64,000 bases of DNA from NCBI RefSeq assembly GCF_003590945.1, contig NZ_QYUK01000011.1, positions 4,062,909 to 4,126,908 of the forward strand, written 5' to 3'. Under the pieces are notes generated by a model. That model searched no databases. It was given only the letters and a program-made list of their open reading frames with translations, and was not told the origin of the DNA. Shown here piece by piece: positions 18,156 to 28,118 of the stretch (the stretch's first letter is position 1; each line of letters opens with the position of its first letter). The DNA comes from Oleomonas cavernae. Its GTDB lineage: Bacteria > Pseudomonadota > Alphaproteobacteria > Zavarziniales > Zavarziniaceae. Position numbers and translations under genes: made by a program.

Positions 18156-18908
18156 CTAACCCCCGCTACAAACCGTGCAGGCAGGGTCTCGATGCAGGCG
18201 GAGGGTGCGGAAGCGGGTACTCAACGCATCGTACAAAACCAGCCGGCCGGCGAGCGTGTCGCCGATACCGGTCAATTCCTTCAGCGCCTCGACCGCCATC
18301 AGGCTGCCGACCACGCCGGTGACGGCGCCGAGGATGCCCTGGCCCGCGCAATTGGCGGCTTCGGTCGTCCCCTCGGGCACGAAGCAGTGATAACAGGGCT
18401 GGTCACCCTTCAAGTGGCCCTTGAAGGTCGCGACCTGTCCCTCGAACTGGGCAACAGCCCCCGATACCAGCGCTTTGCCGACCGCCACGCAGGCACGGTT
18501 GACCGCGTGCCTGGTGGCGAAATTGTCGGTGCCGTCCAGCACCAGGTCGTAACCAGACACCAGGCTGCGCGCGGCCGCATCATCCAAATGCAGGGCATGG
18601 GTGACGACCCGCACGTTGGGGTCCAGCCGGTTCAGCGCCGCCGCCGCCGCCGCCACCTTGGGCCGGCCGACATCGGCGGTCTGATAGATCACCTGGCGCT
18701 GGAGATTGGACAGGGCCACCGTGTCATCGTCGACCAAGCCGATGGTGCCCACCCCCGCCGCCGCCAGATAGAGCGCCACCGGCGCGCCCAGGCCGCCGGC
18801 GCCGACGATCAGCACCTTGGAGGCCAGCAGGCGCGCCTGGCCGGCCCCGCCGACCTGACGCAGGATGATGTGACGGGCATAGCGGTCGAGTTGGTCGTCG
18901 GTGAGCAT
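18156..18908 (-). CDS. moeB: MoeB/ThiF/HesA-type adenylyltransferase
   Basis: 250 residues. It has the nucleotide-binding GAGGLGAPVALYL, the DDDTVALSNLQRQ loop and LDGTDNFATR. Zinc cysteines occur as CYHC and CTVC, and NCAGQG carries the candidate thioester cysteine. This fits MoeB, which adenylates the MoaD C-terminus in molybdopterin synthesis, although ThiF-like roles cannot be excluded without a paired MoaD or ThiS. No rhodanese domain is attached. It is 8 bp upstream of the acyltransferase. Confidence 0.82.
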   Translation of the reverse strand: MLTDDQLDRYARHIILRQVGGAGQARLLASKVLIVGAGGLGAPVALYLAAAGVGTIGLVDDDTVALSNLQRQVIYQTADVGRPKVAAAAAALNRLDPNVRVVTHALHLDDAAARSLVSGYDLVLDGTDNFATRHAVNRACVAVGKALVSGAVAQFEGQVATFKGHLKGDQPCYHCFVPEGTTEAANCAGQGILGAVTGVVGSLMAVEALKELTGIGDTLAGRLVLYDALSTRFRTLRLHRDPACTVCSGG

Positions 18909-18923
18909 TGCCGACCTGAGACT

Positions 18924-19045
18924 CCCTCGCCCCGCTTGCGGGGAGAGGGCCGGGGTGAGGGGTGTTAGGGCCGATCCTTGTCTTAGCCGACAAAGCAGCC
19001 TCGAGACCCCTCACCCTAACCCTCTCCCCGCAAGCGGGGCGAGGG
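18924..19045. repeat. Family A intergenic repeat, copy 2 (long inverted repeat)
   Basis: The left arm starts CCCTCGCCCCGCTTGCGGGG and the right arm ends CCCCGCAAGCGGGGCGAGGG, so the ends pair almost perfectly over about 40 bp. The arms also hold GGGTGAGGGG and CCCCTCACCC. It fills most of the gap between moeB and the acyl-CoA dehydrogenase, both on the minus strand. Confidence 0.75.
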
Positions 19046-19052
19046 AAAATTG

Positions 19053-20267
19053 TCAGCGCAGCAATTCGCCGGCGATGATCAGCTTGCGGATCTCGGAGGT
19101 GCCGGCGCCGATCTCCAGCAGCTTGGAGGCGCGGTAGAGGCGGTTGATCTCGGTCTCGCGCATATAGCCCGCACCGCCGAAGATCTGCACCGCGTCCGAC
19201 ACCACCCTGGTGCAGCCTTCGGCCGCATAGAGGATGCACGAGGCGGTCAGCTTGTGGATGTCGCCGCGGCCGCCGGCGCCCTCCTCCAGGTCGTTCGCCT
19301 CGGCCAGGGTGCGGTAGCAATAGGTTTTCATGGTCTCGATGGTCGTCCACATTTCGGCGAGCTTCGCCTGGACCATCTGGAATTCGCCGATCTTCTTGCC
19401 GAACTGGGTGCGGGTCTTGGCATAGTCCAGCGCCAGTTCGAAGGCCCGCTCCGCCATGCCGAGGTTGATCATGGCGACGATGGCGCGTTCGAGATCCAGG
19501 CCGGACATGACCACCGCCACGCCCTTGTTCTCGACGCCGACCAGGTTTTCAGCCGGGACCTTGCAGTCCTCGAACACCAGTTCCGCCGTGGTCGAACCGC
19601 GGAAGCCCATCTTGTCCAGCTTCTGGGCGACCTTGAAGCCCGGGAAGCCCTTCTCGACGATGAAGGCGGAGATGCCCTTGGCGCCCGCGGCCTTGTCCGT
19701 CTTGGCATAGACCAGGATGACGTCGGCCACGGGGCCGTTGGTGATGAACAGCTTGGCGCCGTTGAGGATGTAATGGTCGCCCTCGCGCCGCGCCGTCGTC
19801 GCCATCGAGCCCAGGGCATCCGAGCCGGCGCCCGGTTCGGTCAGGCCCAGGGCGCCGATCTTGGTGCCGTCCAGCAGGCCGGGGAGATAGCGCTCGCGCA
19901 AGGCGGGGCTGGCATTGCGGGCGATATTGTTCACGCACAGGTTCTCGTGCGCGACATAGGACAGGGCCACCGCATGGTTCCAGCGCGCCAGGCCCTGGGT
20001 GATCAGGCCTGAGGTGAAGAAGTCGCTGCCCGCCCCGCCCAGTTCCGGCTCGACGGTCACGCCCAGGAAGCCCATGCGGGCCAGCGCCGGCATGGCCTGG
20101 GGCGGCCACCATTCCTCGTTGTCCATCCTGGGGCACAGGTCGTGGAGTTCGCCGCGGCCGAACTTGTCGGCCTGGTCGAGAATCTCCTGCTGGTCCGGGG
20201 TCAGCCGAAAGCCGTTGGTGGCGTAGCTGTTCGCCCGCAGGTCGGCCGCCGCCGCTGTCGCACTCAT
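19053..20267 (-). CDS. Acyl-CoA dehydrogenase, isovaleryl-CoA dehydrogenase type
   Basis: 404 residues, FAD-dependent. GLTEPGAGSDALGSM and FITNGPVADVILVYAKTD are typical. The position that holds the catalytic Glu in most acyl-CoA dehydrogenases reads EIGAGTSEIR here, with Ala in place of that Glu. The segment SGLDLERAIVA keeps the alternative Glu used by isovaleryl-CoA dehydrogenase. Start ATG has GGGGAGG upstream. It is divergent from the TetR gene and next to an acyl-CoA carboxylase, which fits leucine catabolism. A citronellyl-CoA-type role is the main alternative. Confidence 0.85.
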   Translation of the reverse strand: MSATAAAADLRANSYATNGFRLTPDQQEILDQADKFGRGELHDLCPRMDNEEWWPPQAMPALARMGFLGVTVEPELGGAGSDFFTSGLITQGLARWNHAVALSYVAHENLCVNNIARNASPALRERYLPGLLDGTKIGALGLTEPGAGSDALGSMATTARREGDHYILNGAKLFITNGPVADVILVYAKTDKAAGAKGISAFIVEKGFPGFKVAQKLDKMGFRGSTTAELVFEDCKVPAENLVGVENKGVAVVMSGLDLERAIVAMINLGMAERAFELALDYAKTRTQFGKKIGEFQMVQAKLAEMWTTIETMKTYCYRTLAEANDLEEGAGGRGDIHKLTASCILYAAEGCTRVVSDAVQIFGGAGYMRETEINRLYRASKLLEIGAGTSEIRKLIIAGELLR

Positions 20268-20291
20268 CCTGGTTCCTCCCCATGTCTCCGG

Positions 20292-20324
20292 TTGACATGT
20301 CTAAAATGAAGCATATTCAATATG
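20292..20324 (+). promoter_or_regulatory. Divergent promoter/operator: TTGACA plus CATATTCAATATG palindrome
   Basis: TTGACA at 20292-20297 could be the -35 of the TetR/carboxylase operon with the -10 near 20314. A perfect 13-bp inverted repeat, CATATT-C-AATATG (20312-20324), overlaps that -10. It is a natural site for a local repressor such as the TetR protein encoded next to it. Confidence 0.5.
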
Positions 20325-20340
20325 GCCCGAGAAGCAAGAG

Positions 20341-20450
20341 CCCCCTCTCCTCTCGAGAGGAGAGGGTTGGGGTGAGGAGGGGGACGCCGGCTGCCGGCGC
20401 AAGCCCCCCTCCCCCAACCCCCTCCCCCAATGGGCGGAGGGGGCTTACAG
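20341..20450. repeat. Family A intergenic repeat, copy 3
   Basis: CCCTCTCCTC and GAGGAGAGGG make a 10-bp hairpin, followed by TTGGGGTGAGGAGGGGG, CCCCCAACCCCCTCCCCC and GGGCGGAGGGGGC. It lies between the divergent promoter and the TetR ATG, so it would be transcribed in the TetR leader. Confidence 0.7.
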
Positions 20451-20467
20451 GGGGAAGCCAGCTCTAG

Positions 20468-21076
20468 ATGCCGGTGATCAGCGCCAAGCGGATGCAGGAC
20501 CGGATCGACGCCATCGTCGAGGCCGCCTCCGTCACCTTTTCGACCAAGGGCTTCGAGGCCGCCTCGATCGCCGAGATCGCGCGCGCCGCCCAGGTCTCGG
20601 ACGGGCTGATCTATCGCTATTTCGCCAACAAGCGCGACCTGCTCTACCGCGTGCTCCAGGCCTTCTATGAACGGCTGCTGCCGCAGGTCGAGGCGCAGGT
20701 GGCCCAGGGGGTCGGCTTCGAGGACAAGCTGCACCGCCTGGTGCGCCGCCATGTCGAGGTCTTCGTCGCCGATCGCGGCCTGTGCCGCCTGTTCCTGACC
20801 GAGGTGCGCGTCGCCAGCGACTATCAGGGCTCGGCCATCCAGGACCTGAACCGCCGCTATACCAAGGTGCTGACCGCCCTGATCGAGGATGGCATCGCCA
20901 AGGGCGAGGTGAAGCCCGACGTTTCGCCGCGCCTGGTGCGCGATATCCTGTTCGGCGCCATCGAACATCTTGCCTGGCCCCATGTGAACGGCGACGCCCG
21001 TCTCGACGTGAAGGCCAGCGCCGCCGCCGTCACCGCCCTGTTCTGTGGCGGCGTCTGCCTGCCCGTGAAGGCTTGA
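20468..21076 (+). CDS. TetR-family transcriptional regulator
   Basis: 202 residues. N-terminal TetR helix-turn-helix: FSTKGFEAASIAEIARAAQVS then DGLIYRYFANKRDLLYRVL. The C-terminal domain is all-helical, as in ligand-binding TetR regulators. It is divergent from the acyl-CoA dehydrogenase and begins the carboxylase operon. It probably represses both in the absence of an acyl-CoA or related ligand, through the palindrome at 20312. Confidence 0.87.
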   Translation: MPVISAKRMQDRIDAIVEAASVTFSTKGFEAASIAEIARAAQVSDGLIYRYFANKRDLLYRVLQAFYERLLPQVEAQVAQGVGFEDKLHRLVRRHVEVFVADRGLCRLFLTEVRVASDYQGSAIQDLNRRYTKVLTALIEDGIAKGEVKPDVSPRLVRDILFGAIEHLAWPHVNGDARLDVKASAAAVTALFCGGVCLPVKA

Positions 21077-21081
21077 GGTCC

Positions 21082-22560
<1,479 letters not shown>

Positions 22561-22580
22561 TGGTTCATCCTTCCATTTGT

Positions 22581-22658
22581 GTCATCCCGGCGCAGGCCGG
22601 GATCCATCGCCGTCCAGCGCGCGATGTCCCAATGGTTCCCGGCCTGCGCCGGGATGAC
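22581..22658. repeat. Family B palindromic element, copy 1
   Basis: GTCATCCCGGCGCAGGCC at 22581-22598 and its exact reverse complement at 22641-22658 form an 18-bp stem around a 42-bp middle. It sits between the biotin carboxylase and the biotin carrier genes of one operon. A relative is at 57510. Confidence 0.85.
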
Positions 22659-22687
22659 AAAAATAACAAAGGTCCGGGAAACGCCCC

Positions 22688-23176
22688 ATGCGCCACCTGT
22701 TTCTGATCGACGAGCAAGAGGTCGAGGCCGGGCTCCTCCCCGCCGACACCGGCTACCGCCTGCTGCTGGGCGACGCGGACATTCCCGTGGCGCTGGCCGA
22801 CGGCCGCCTGACCGTGGCCGGGCGCAGCGAGCCGGTCGCCGTCGCGCTGGAGGGCGATGTCGCCCACGTCCATCTCGACGGGCGGGCCTGGCGGGTCGAA
22901 TTCGTCGACGCGGTCGAGCGCTATGCCCATACCGGCCATGCCGGCGCCGACGACGTGATCATCGCGCCCATGCCGGGCTCGGTCGTCGCGGTCAATGTCG
23001 CCGCGGGCGACAGCGTCGCCGCCGGCCAGGTGCTGCTGGTGATCGAGAGCATGAAGCTGGAGACCGCCATCAAGGCGCCGCGCGCCGGCACCATCGACAT
23101 GGTTCACGTCGCCGCCGCCGCGACCTTCAACAAGGGGGCGCCGCTGGTCGCCCTCGCCCCCGCGACCGAGGGCTGA
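22688..23176 (+). CDS. Biotin carboxyl carrier protein subunit of acyl-CoA carboxylase
   Basis: 162 residues. The first 80 match the linker between biotin carboxylase and BCCP in MccA-type alpha subunits, ending in GRAWRVEFVDAVERY. The lipoyl-like biotinyl domain follows: MPGSVVAVNVAAGDSVAAGQ and then ESMKLE, with the biotin-accepting Lys in MKLE. This is a stand-alone piece of what is normally a single alpha chain. It is followed at 23182 by the carboxyltransferase gene. Confidence 0.9.
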   Translation: MRHLFLIDEQEVEAGLLPADTGYRLLLGDADIPVALADGRLTVAGRSEPVAVALEGDVAHVHLDGRAWRVEFVDAVERYAHTGHAGADDVIIAPMPGSVVAVNVAAGDSVAAGQVLLVIESMKLETAIKAPRAGTIDMVHVAAAATFNKGAPLVALAPATEG

Positions 23177-23181
23177 GAGAC

Positions 23182-24789
23182 ATGCGCCAGATCCAATCGT
23201 CCATCGACGTCAATTCGGCCGAGTTCCAGGCCAACGCCGCCCACAATCAGGGCCTGGCCGCCGCCTTGCGCGAACGCCACCACAAGGCCCGCTTCGTCCG
23301 GCCCCAGCGTGACATGGACCGTCTCGCCCGCCAGGAGAAGCTGTTCGTGCGCGAGCGTATCGAGGCCCTGCTCGATCCCGGCACGCCGTTCATGGAACTC
23401 TCGACGCTGGCCGCCAACATGGCCTATGGCGGCGAGGCGCCCGGCGCCGCGATCGTCACCGGCATCGGCATCGTCGCCGGCCAGGAAGTGGTGATCCATG
23501 CCGACGACGCCAGCGTGAAGGGCGGCGCCTGGTATCCCCTCTCCGTGAAGAAGATCGTCCGGGCGCTCGACATCGCCATCGAGAACCGCTTGCCGGTGGT
23601 GCACCTGTGCGATTCCGCCGGCGGCTTCCTGCCCCTGCAGGCCGATACTTTCGCCGACCGCTATTACGCCGGGCGCATCTTCCGCAACCAGGCGATCCTC
23701 TCCAAGCTGGGCGTGCCCCAGGTCTCGCTGGTGATGGGCCATTGCACGGCGGGCGGCGCCTATATTCCCGCCCTGTCGGAATACAATGTGATCGTGCGCG
23801 GCACAGGCGCCATCTTCCTCGGCGGCCCGCCCCTGGTGAAGGCGGCGACGGGCGAGATCGTCTCGGTCGAGGAACTGGGCGGCTGCGACACCCACACCCA
23901 GATCTCCGGCACCGCCGATTATCCCGCCAACAGCGAGCGCCACGCCATCGCCATCGCGCGCGAGATCGTCGGCACCTGGAAACGGGCGGAGAAGCTGAAG
24001 ATCGAGCGCATCGCGCCGGAAGCCCCGCACTACGATCCCGCCGAGCTCTACGGCGTCATCCCGCGCGACATCAAGGTGCAGTTCGACATGCGCGAGGTAA
24101 TCGCCCGCGTGGTCGATGGCAGCCGCTTCCACGAATACCAGCCGGCCTATGGCACCACCCTGGTCTGCGGCTTCGCCCATATCTTCGGCATGCGGGTGGG
24201 CATCATCGGCAACAACGGCGTGCTGTTCAACGACAGCTCGCTCAAGGGCGCCCACTTCATGCAGTTGTGCGACCAGAACCGCACGCCGATCCTGTTCCTG
24301 CAAAACATCACCGGTTACATGGTGGGCAAGGAATACGAGCACCGGGGCATCACCAAGGACGGCGCCAAGATGATCATGGCGGTGTCGGGCCTCGAGGTGC
24401 CCAAGATCACCGTGATCGTCAACGGCTCGTTCGGGGCGGGCAACTACGGCATGTCGGGCCGCGCCTTCGACCCGCGCTTCCTGTTCATGTGGCCGCAGAG
24501 CCAGATCTCGGTCATGGGCGCCGAACAGGCGGCCAACGTGCTGAGCGAGGTGAAGATCCGCCAGTTGTCGCGCAACGGCGAGACCCTGTCCCCGGAGCAG
24601 ATCGCCGCCATCCGCGAACCGGTGATCGACGACTACAAGCGCATGTCCAGCGCCTACTACTCGACCTCCGAACTCTGGGACGACGGCATCCTCGACCCCG
24701 TCGATACCCGCAATGCCCTGGGCCTGGCGCTGAGCTGCACCCTGAACAGGCCGATCGACCGGCCCCATTTCGGCGTCTTCCGGATGTAG
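23182..24789 (+). CDS. Acyl-CoA carboxylase carboxyltransferase subunit (MccB/AtuC-type)
   Basis: 535 residues, two crotonase-fold halves. Signatures are KLFVRERIEALLDPGTPF, HCTAGGAYIPALSEY, IFLGGPPLVKAATGE, ISGTADYPAN and FGAGNYGMSGRAFDPRFL. It transfers CO2 from biotin to a branched unsaturated acyl-CoA. MccB and the geranyl-CoA carboxylase subunit AtuC are close relatives, and I cannot separate them by eye. The start is 5 bp after the BCCP stop. With the isovaleryl-CoA-type dehydrogenase nearby, methylcrotonyl-CoA is the more likely substrate. Confidence 0.9.
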   Translation: MRQIQSSIDVNSAEFQANAAHNQGLAAALRERHHKARFVRPQRDMDRLARQEKLFVRERIEALLDPGTPFMELSTLAANMAYGGEAPGAAIVTGIGIVAGQEVVIHADDASVKGGAWYPLSVKKIVRALDIAIENRLPVVHLCDSAGGFLPLQADTFADRYYAGRIFRNQAILSKLGVPQVSLVMGHCTAGGAYIPALSEYNVIVRGTGAIFLGGPPLVKAATGEIVSVEELGGCDTHTQISGTADYPANSERHAIAIAREIVGTWKRAEKLKIERIAPEAPHYDPAELYGVIPRDIKVQFDMREVIARVVDGSRFHEYQPAYGTTLVCGFAHIFGMRVGIIGNNGVLFNDSSLKGAHFMQLCDQNRTPILFLQNITGYMVGKEYEHRGITKDGAKMIMAVSGLEVPKITVIVNGSFGAGNYGMSGRAFDPRFLFMWPQSQISVMGAEQAANVLSEVKIRQLSRNGETLSPEQIAAIREPVIDDYKRMSSAYYSTSELWDDGILDPVDTRNALGLALSCTLNRPIDRPHFGVFRM

Positions 24790-24807
24790 CGTGCGGCCAG
24801 TCATCCC

Positions 24808-24835
24808 TTGCCGGCCCAGGGCAAATCTATATATT
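24808..24835 (+). promoter_or_regulatory. Candidate higBA promoter
   Basis: TTGCCG (24808-24813) and TATATT (24830-24835) with a 16-bp spacer. Predicted transcription would begin near 24842, about 20 bp before the toxin start. The run after the -10 (GTGCGTATAACGTATG) repeats CGTAT twice and may be the antitoxin binding site. Confidence 0.4.
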
Positions 24836-24861
24836 GTGCGTATAACGTATGAGGCGAATGC

Positions 24862-25143
24862 GTGATCGCTGGCTTCAAGTGCCGAGACACGGAAGCCCTT
24901 TGGCATGGCAAAGCCATCCGGCGATTTTCGGCGATCGCGGTGCAGGCGAGGCGAAAGCCGGACTATCTCGATGCGGCCCAAGCCCTCCTGGACTTGCGCG
25001 CGCCGCCGGGCAACCGGCTGGAAGCCTTGGCCGGCAATCGCAAAGGGCAGCACAGTATTCGGGTGAACGATCAGTGGCGGATCTGCTTCGTCTGGCGGGA
25101 CAAATCGGGAGCCCATGATGTCGAAATCGTCGACTACCACTAA
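24862..25143 (+). CDS. higB: HigB-type toxin (RelE/ParE superfamily)
   Basis: 93 residues from a GTG start. The fold markers are ALWHGKAIRRFSAI, ARRKPDYLDAAQ, LRAPPGNRLEALAG and WRICFVWRD, typical of HigB/GraT ribosome-dependent mRNA interferases. It is followed by an antitoxin gene that overlaps its end by 29 bp. Toxin-first order is characteristic of higBA loci. Expression is usually autorepressed by the antitoxin. Confidence 0.92.
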   Translation: MIAGFKCRDTEALWHGKAIRRFSAIAVQARRKPDYLDAAQALLDLRAPPGNRLEALAGNRKGQHSIRVNDQWRICFVWRDKSGAHDVEIVDYH

Positions 25144-25447
25144 GCTGTCGCGGCCAACGGGGCGGATCGCCACCCATCCCGGCGAGATGCTGCTTGAAGA
25201 ATTCATGAAGCCGCTCGGGCTCAGTGCGAATGCCTTGGCCGGCCTTCTAAAGGTGCCGGCGAACCGGATCTCCGACCTGGTTCGCGGTCGCCGTCAGGTC
25301 ACCGCCGACACGGCCCTGCGCCTTGCCCGCTATTTCGGCACCACACCCGAGCTCTGGCTCAATCTCCAGACCAATCACGATCTTTCCAAGGCGCGGGCCG
25401 AGATCGGGCACGCCATTGTCGAAGAGATCCGCCCTCGGGCTGCCTGA
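25115..25447 (+). CDS. higA: HigA-type antitoxin (XRE family)
   Basis: 110 residues. HPGEMLLEEFMKPLGLSANALAG followed by VPANRISDLVRGRRQVTADTALRLA is the HigA helix-turn-helix signature, then FGTTPELWLNLQTNHDL. It neutralises HigB and represses the shared promoter. The overlap with higB and normal sizes of both suggest a working module. Confidence 0.94.
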   Translation: MMSKSSTTTKLSRPTGRIATHPGEMLLEEFMKPLGLSANALAGLLKVPANRISDLVRGRRQVTADTALRLARYFGTTPELWLNLQTNHDLSKARAEIGHAIVEEIRPRAA

Positions 25448-25575
25448 TACACTTCGGCCGGCCGCGACAAGGCTACGCTTGCCAATCGCCCGTAACGCGA
25501 CTATCCCCTGCCCTGTTCCGGTAATTGCGTATTTCATGCGAATAGAAGGCGGCAGCGCCTTTGGCGGGGAAAGTC

Positions 25576-26727
25576 ATGGTCCTGAACCGGCTGGTCGAAA
25601 TGTCGAGCTTCGCGGGCGAGCGGGCGATCCAATGGATCAGCAACGCGGTCGAAAGCACGCTCTTCGCCGAGAATTTCGATATCTCGGAGCAGACCCCCTA
25701 TGAGGTGGTGGTGAAGGGCGGGCTGATGACCCTGCGCTATTATCCGCCGCTGAAGCAGAGCGAGATCGAGATCGGCGCGGAGACCATGCCGGTCGCCACC
25801 ATCACCCACCCGGTGCCGATCCTGCTGGTGCCGCCCCTGGCGGCCGACCCGCTGAACTTCGACCTGCTGCCCAACCGCAGCCTGGTGCGCTTCCTCCTGG
25901 CCAAGGGCTTCAAGGTCTACCTGGTCGATTTCGGCAGCCCCAAGGCCCGCCATGCCGACTATAACCTCGCCGACTATGCCGCCCGCATGCTGCCCGATGC
26001 CCTCGCGGCCTTGCGCGCGCATCACGGCGACCGGGAAATCTCGCTGCTGGGCTACTGCATGGGCGGGCTGTTCGCCCTGGTCTATCAGGGCTGGGCGGTC
26101 GATCCCAATATCCGCAACATCGTCACCATCGCCAGCCCGATCGATTCCCGCGCCGTGGGCATGGCCGGCTGGATGGTGGAGGCGATGGAGATCCCGACCC
26201 GCCTGATCCGGCGGCTGACCCCGTTCCGCATCGACAAGATCAGCGCCCAGCGCCTGATGATGCCGGGCTGGGCCGCCTCGGCCTTGTTCAAGCTGACCAA
26301 TCCCACGGGCGTGGTCCAAGGCTATGCCGACCTGCTGATGAACCTGTGGGACCGGGAATACCTGGTCGAGAACCGCACGGTGGCCAAATGGTTCAACGAC
26401 ATGCACGCCTATCCCGGCGGCATCGTGAAGGACTTCCTGGTCCGCGTCGGCCTCGACAACGCCCTGTCCAAGGGCAAGATCGACTTAGGCGAAAAGGCCG
26501 TCAGCAATTTCGGCGCCATCAACTGCCCCTATCTCGCCATCGCCGGCAAGACCGACCAGATCGTGACCCTCGACTCCGCCCGCAAGGTGATGGACGTGGT
26601 GCCGTCGGCCGACAAGCAGTTCGCCGAGGCGCCGGGCGGCCATGCCGGGGTCTTCGCCGGCTCGAAAGCCCCGCGCACCACCTGGACCATCGCCGCCGAC
26701 TGGCTGGCCCTGCGCTCGGCGGCATAA
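25576..26727 (+). CDS. PhaC-like alpha/beta hydrolase (poly-3-hydroxyalkanoate synthase family)
   Basis: 383 residues from ATG 25576 behind GGGGAA; the in-frame TTG at 25561 has no site. It has LLVPPLAADPLNFDLLPNRS and FKVYLVDFGSP. The lipase box GYCMGG carries a Cys nucleophile as in PHA synthases, and KTDQIVTLDSARKV with a late PGGHAG supply Asp and His. The length is closer to class III PhaC than to class I (about 590). No PhaE is next to it, so the polymerase role is not certain; a depolymerising or transacylase role is the alternative. Confidence 0.82.
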   Translation: MVLNRLVEMSSFAGERAIQWISNAVESTLFAENFDISEQTPYEVVVKGGLMTLRYYPPLKQSEIEIGAETMPVATITHPVPILLVPPLAADPLNFDLLPNRSLVRFLLAKGFKVYLVDFGSPKARHADYNLADYAARMLPDALAALRAHHGDREISLLGYCMGGLFALVYQGWAVDPNIRNIVTIASPIDSRAVGMAGWMVEAMEIPTRLIRRLTPFRIDKISAQRLMMPGWAASALFKLTNPTGVVQGYADLLMNLWDREYLVENRTVAKWFNDMHAYPGGIVKDFLVRVGLDNALSKGKIDLGEKAVSNFGAINCPYLAIAGKTDQIVTLDSARKVMDVVPSADKQFAEAPGGHAGVFAGSKAPRTTWTIAADWLALRSAA

Positions 26728-26799
26728 CGTCACGGTTGCGGCAACACTACTACCCATGATGGAATAAGGCACCGAGACGCCGCCGCGTCAGGAGGTGCC

Positions 26800-27615
26800 T
26801 TGCGAGGGTTTGCCCGAACCGTCCGCCAATGCCTGTGGGGCCTGCTGCTGGCGGCCGCGGCCTGGCCGGCGCATGCCGCCTGGACCGAGCCCGAGGGCCA
26901 CGGCCTGGTCATCAATACTGTAACCATTACCTTCTCGCGCGCCAATTTCGACGCGAACGGCGAACTCTATGTCGCCCCGGTGAAGCGGCGGATCGAGTTC
27001 AGCCCCTATCTGCAATACGGCGTCTTCGACGGCTGGACCGCGATCGTCCAGCCGACCTATGCCCAGGCCCGCACGACGCAGCCCGAGGCGACAAGCGAGC
27101 AAGGTTTCTCCAAAGTTTTCCTCGGCCTGCGCCATCGCCTGTTCCAGGACGAGAGCGATGTCCTCTCGGTCCAGCCCGGCATCACCTTCAGCCCCGGCGA
27201 CCGTGTGCGCGCGCAATTGCTGGGCGGGGGTGACGCCATCGCCGAATTGCGCCTGCTGTGGGGGCACAATTTCACCATCCCCGACCCGTTCAGCGACGAC
27301 GACGAAATGCCGGCCTTCTGCGTGCTCGAACTGGCGCCGCGCCTGCCCGAAGGCAGCGGGCCGCCGGTCGAGCTGGAGATCGATGCCACCCTGGGCTATT
27401 CGATGCGCGAGGATACCCAGTTGCTGCTGCAGTCGATCAACAAGCTGCCGCTCGACTCCGAACTGGGCAGCTATGCCAAGTATCAGTTGCAGTCGTCCAC
27501 CGTGACCGAGCTTGGCTGGGGCACGTCCCTCCAGGTCGGCGGGATCTATACCTTCGCCGGCACCAATGTCGACCAGGAGACCGCCGCCTTCCTGGCCCTG
27601 TGGGTCAGGTTCTGA
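26800..27615 (+). CDS. Outer-membrane beta-barrel-like exported protein
   Basis: 271 residues from a TTG start with GGAGG 5 bp upstream. It has a clear Sec signal ending AWPAHAA. The mature part alternates polar and hydrophobic residues and ends in WVRF with a terminal Phe, as in outer-membrane barrels. No specific family is recognised; the arrangement recalls cellular-metabolism-independent transporters of the MetA-pathway type only loosely. Its stop overlaps the convergent response regulator gene by 11 bp. Confidence 0.65.
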   Translation: MRGFARTVRQCLWGLLLAAAAWPAHAAWTEPEGHGLVINTVTITFSRANFDANGELYVAPVKRRIEFSPYLQYGVFDGWTAIVQPTYAQARTTQPEATSEQGFSKVFLGLRHRLFQDESDVLSVQPGITFSPGDRVRAQLLGGGDAIAELRLLWGHNFTIPDPFSDDDEMPAFCVLELAPRLPEGSGPPVELEIDATLGYSMREDTQLLLQSINKLPLDSELGSYAKYQLQSSTVTELGWGTSLQVGGIYTFAGTNVDQETAAFLALWVRF

Positions 27616-27988
27616 GCGGCGGCGCAGCGATCAGGTGCAGCAAGTCGTCGAGATCGAACGGCTTGGCCAGCACCGGGACGCTGCCACCCAGCAGGTCACG
27701 CGCGGCCGTGCGCAGATAGCCGTGCCCGCTCATGATCACCAGCCGGGTGGCGGGGGCCACGGCGCTCAGCACCTGGGCCAGGCGCAGGCCGTCCAGGCTG
27801 GGCATCTCAAGGTCCAGCAAGACCACGTCATGACGGTCGTCGGTCGCCGCGCGGGCGCCCAGGGCGCCGTCGCCGGCAGCGGTCACCTGGAAGCCACGAG
27901 CGACAAACCCGGTCATCAATTCATCGCGCAGGTCGTGGTTGTCCTCGACCACCAGGATGCGCCGCCCTGCCCTGCCCCCATCCTCCAT
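27605..27988 (-). CDS. Single-domain response regulator (CheY-like receiver)
   Basis: 127 residues made of one receiver domain. Acidic pair in VVEDNHD, phospho-acceptor Asp at about residue 59 in LLDLEMP, MSGHG and the LAKPF lysine all fit. There is no output domain. It is divergent from the glycan-synthesis genes, and no histidine kinase is in the window, so the partner is unknown. Confidence 0.9.
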   Translation of the reverse strand: MEDGGRAGRRILVVEDNHDLRDELMTGFVARGFQVTAAGDGALGARAATDDRHDVVLLDLEMPSLDGLRLAQVLSAVAPATRLVIMSGHGYLRTAARDLLGGSVPVLAKPFDLDDLLHLIAAPPLRT

Positions 27989-28040
27989 GAACTACCCCGC
28001 CAGATCGTGCCCCGGCATTCAACTTCATCTCATTGTTGCC

Positions 28041-28060
28041 TATGGGCATGATATGGGCAT
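28041..28060 (+). promoter_or_regulatory. Tandem 11-bp-spaced TATGGGCAT repeat upstream of glycan genes
   Basis: TATGGGCAT occurs at 28041-28049 and again at 28052-28060, an 11-bp period close to one helical turn. A weak TTGCCT lies just before. The pair is about 60 bp ahead of the first gene and could be a regulator-binding site. Confidence 0.3.
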
Positions 28061-28118
28061 CATAACGAGAACCCAAGGCCGATTGAGCCGGATCGACGGA
28101 TTGTGAAAGGCGGGCTGC

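Noticed and set aside
22581-22658. Possible CRISPR or attachment site
   Set aside because: Only one inverted unit, no spacer-repeat pattern and no integrase; it is a dispersed palindrome.
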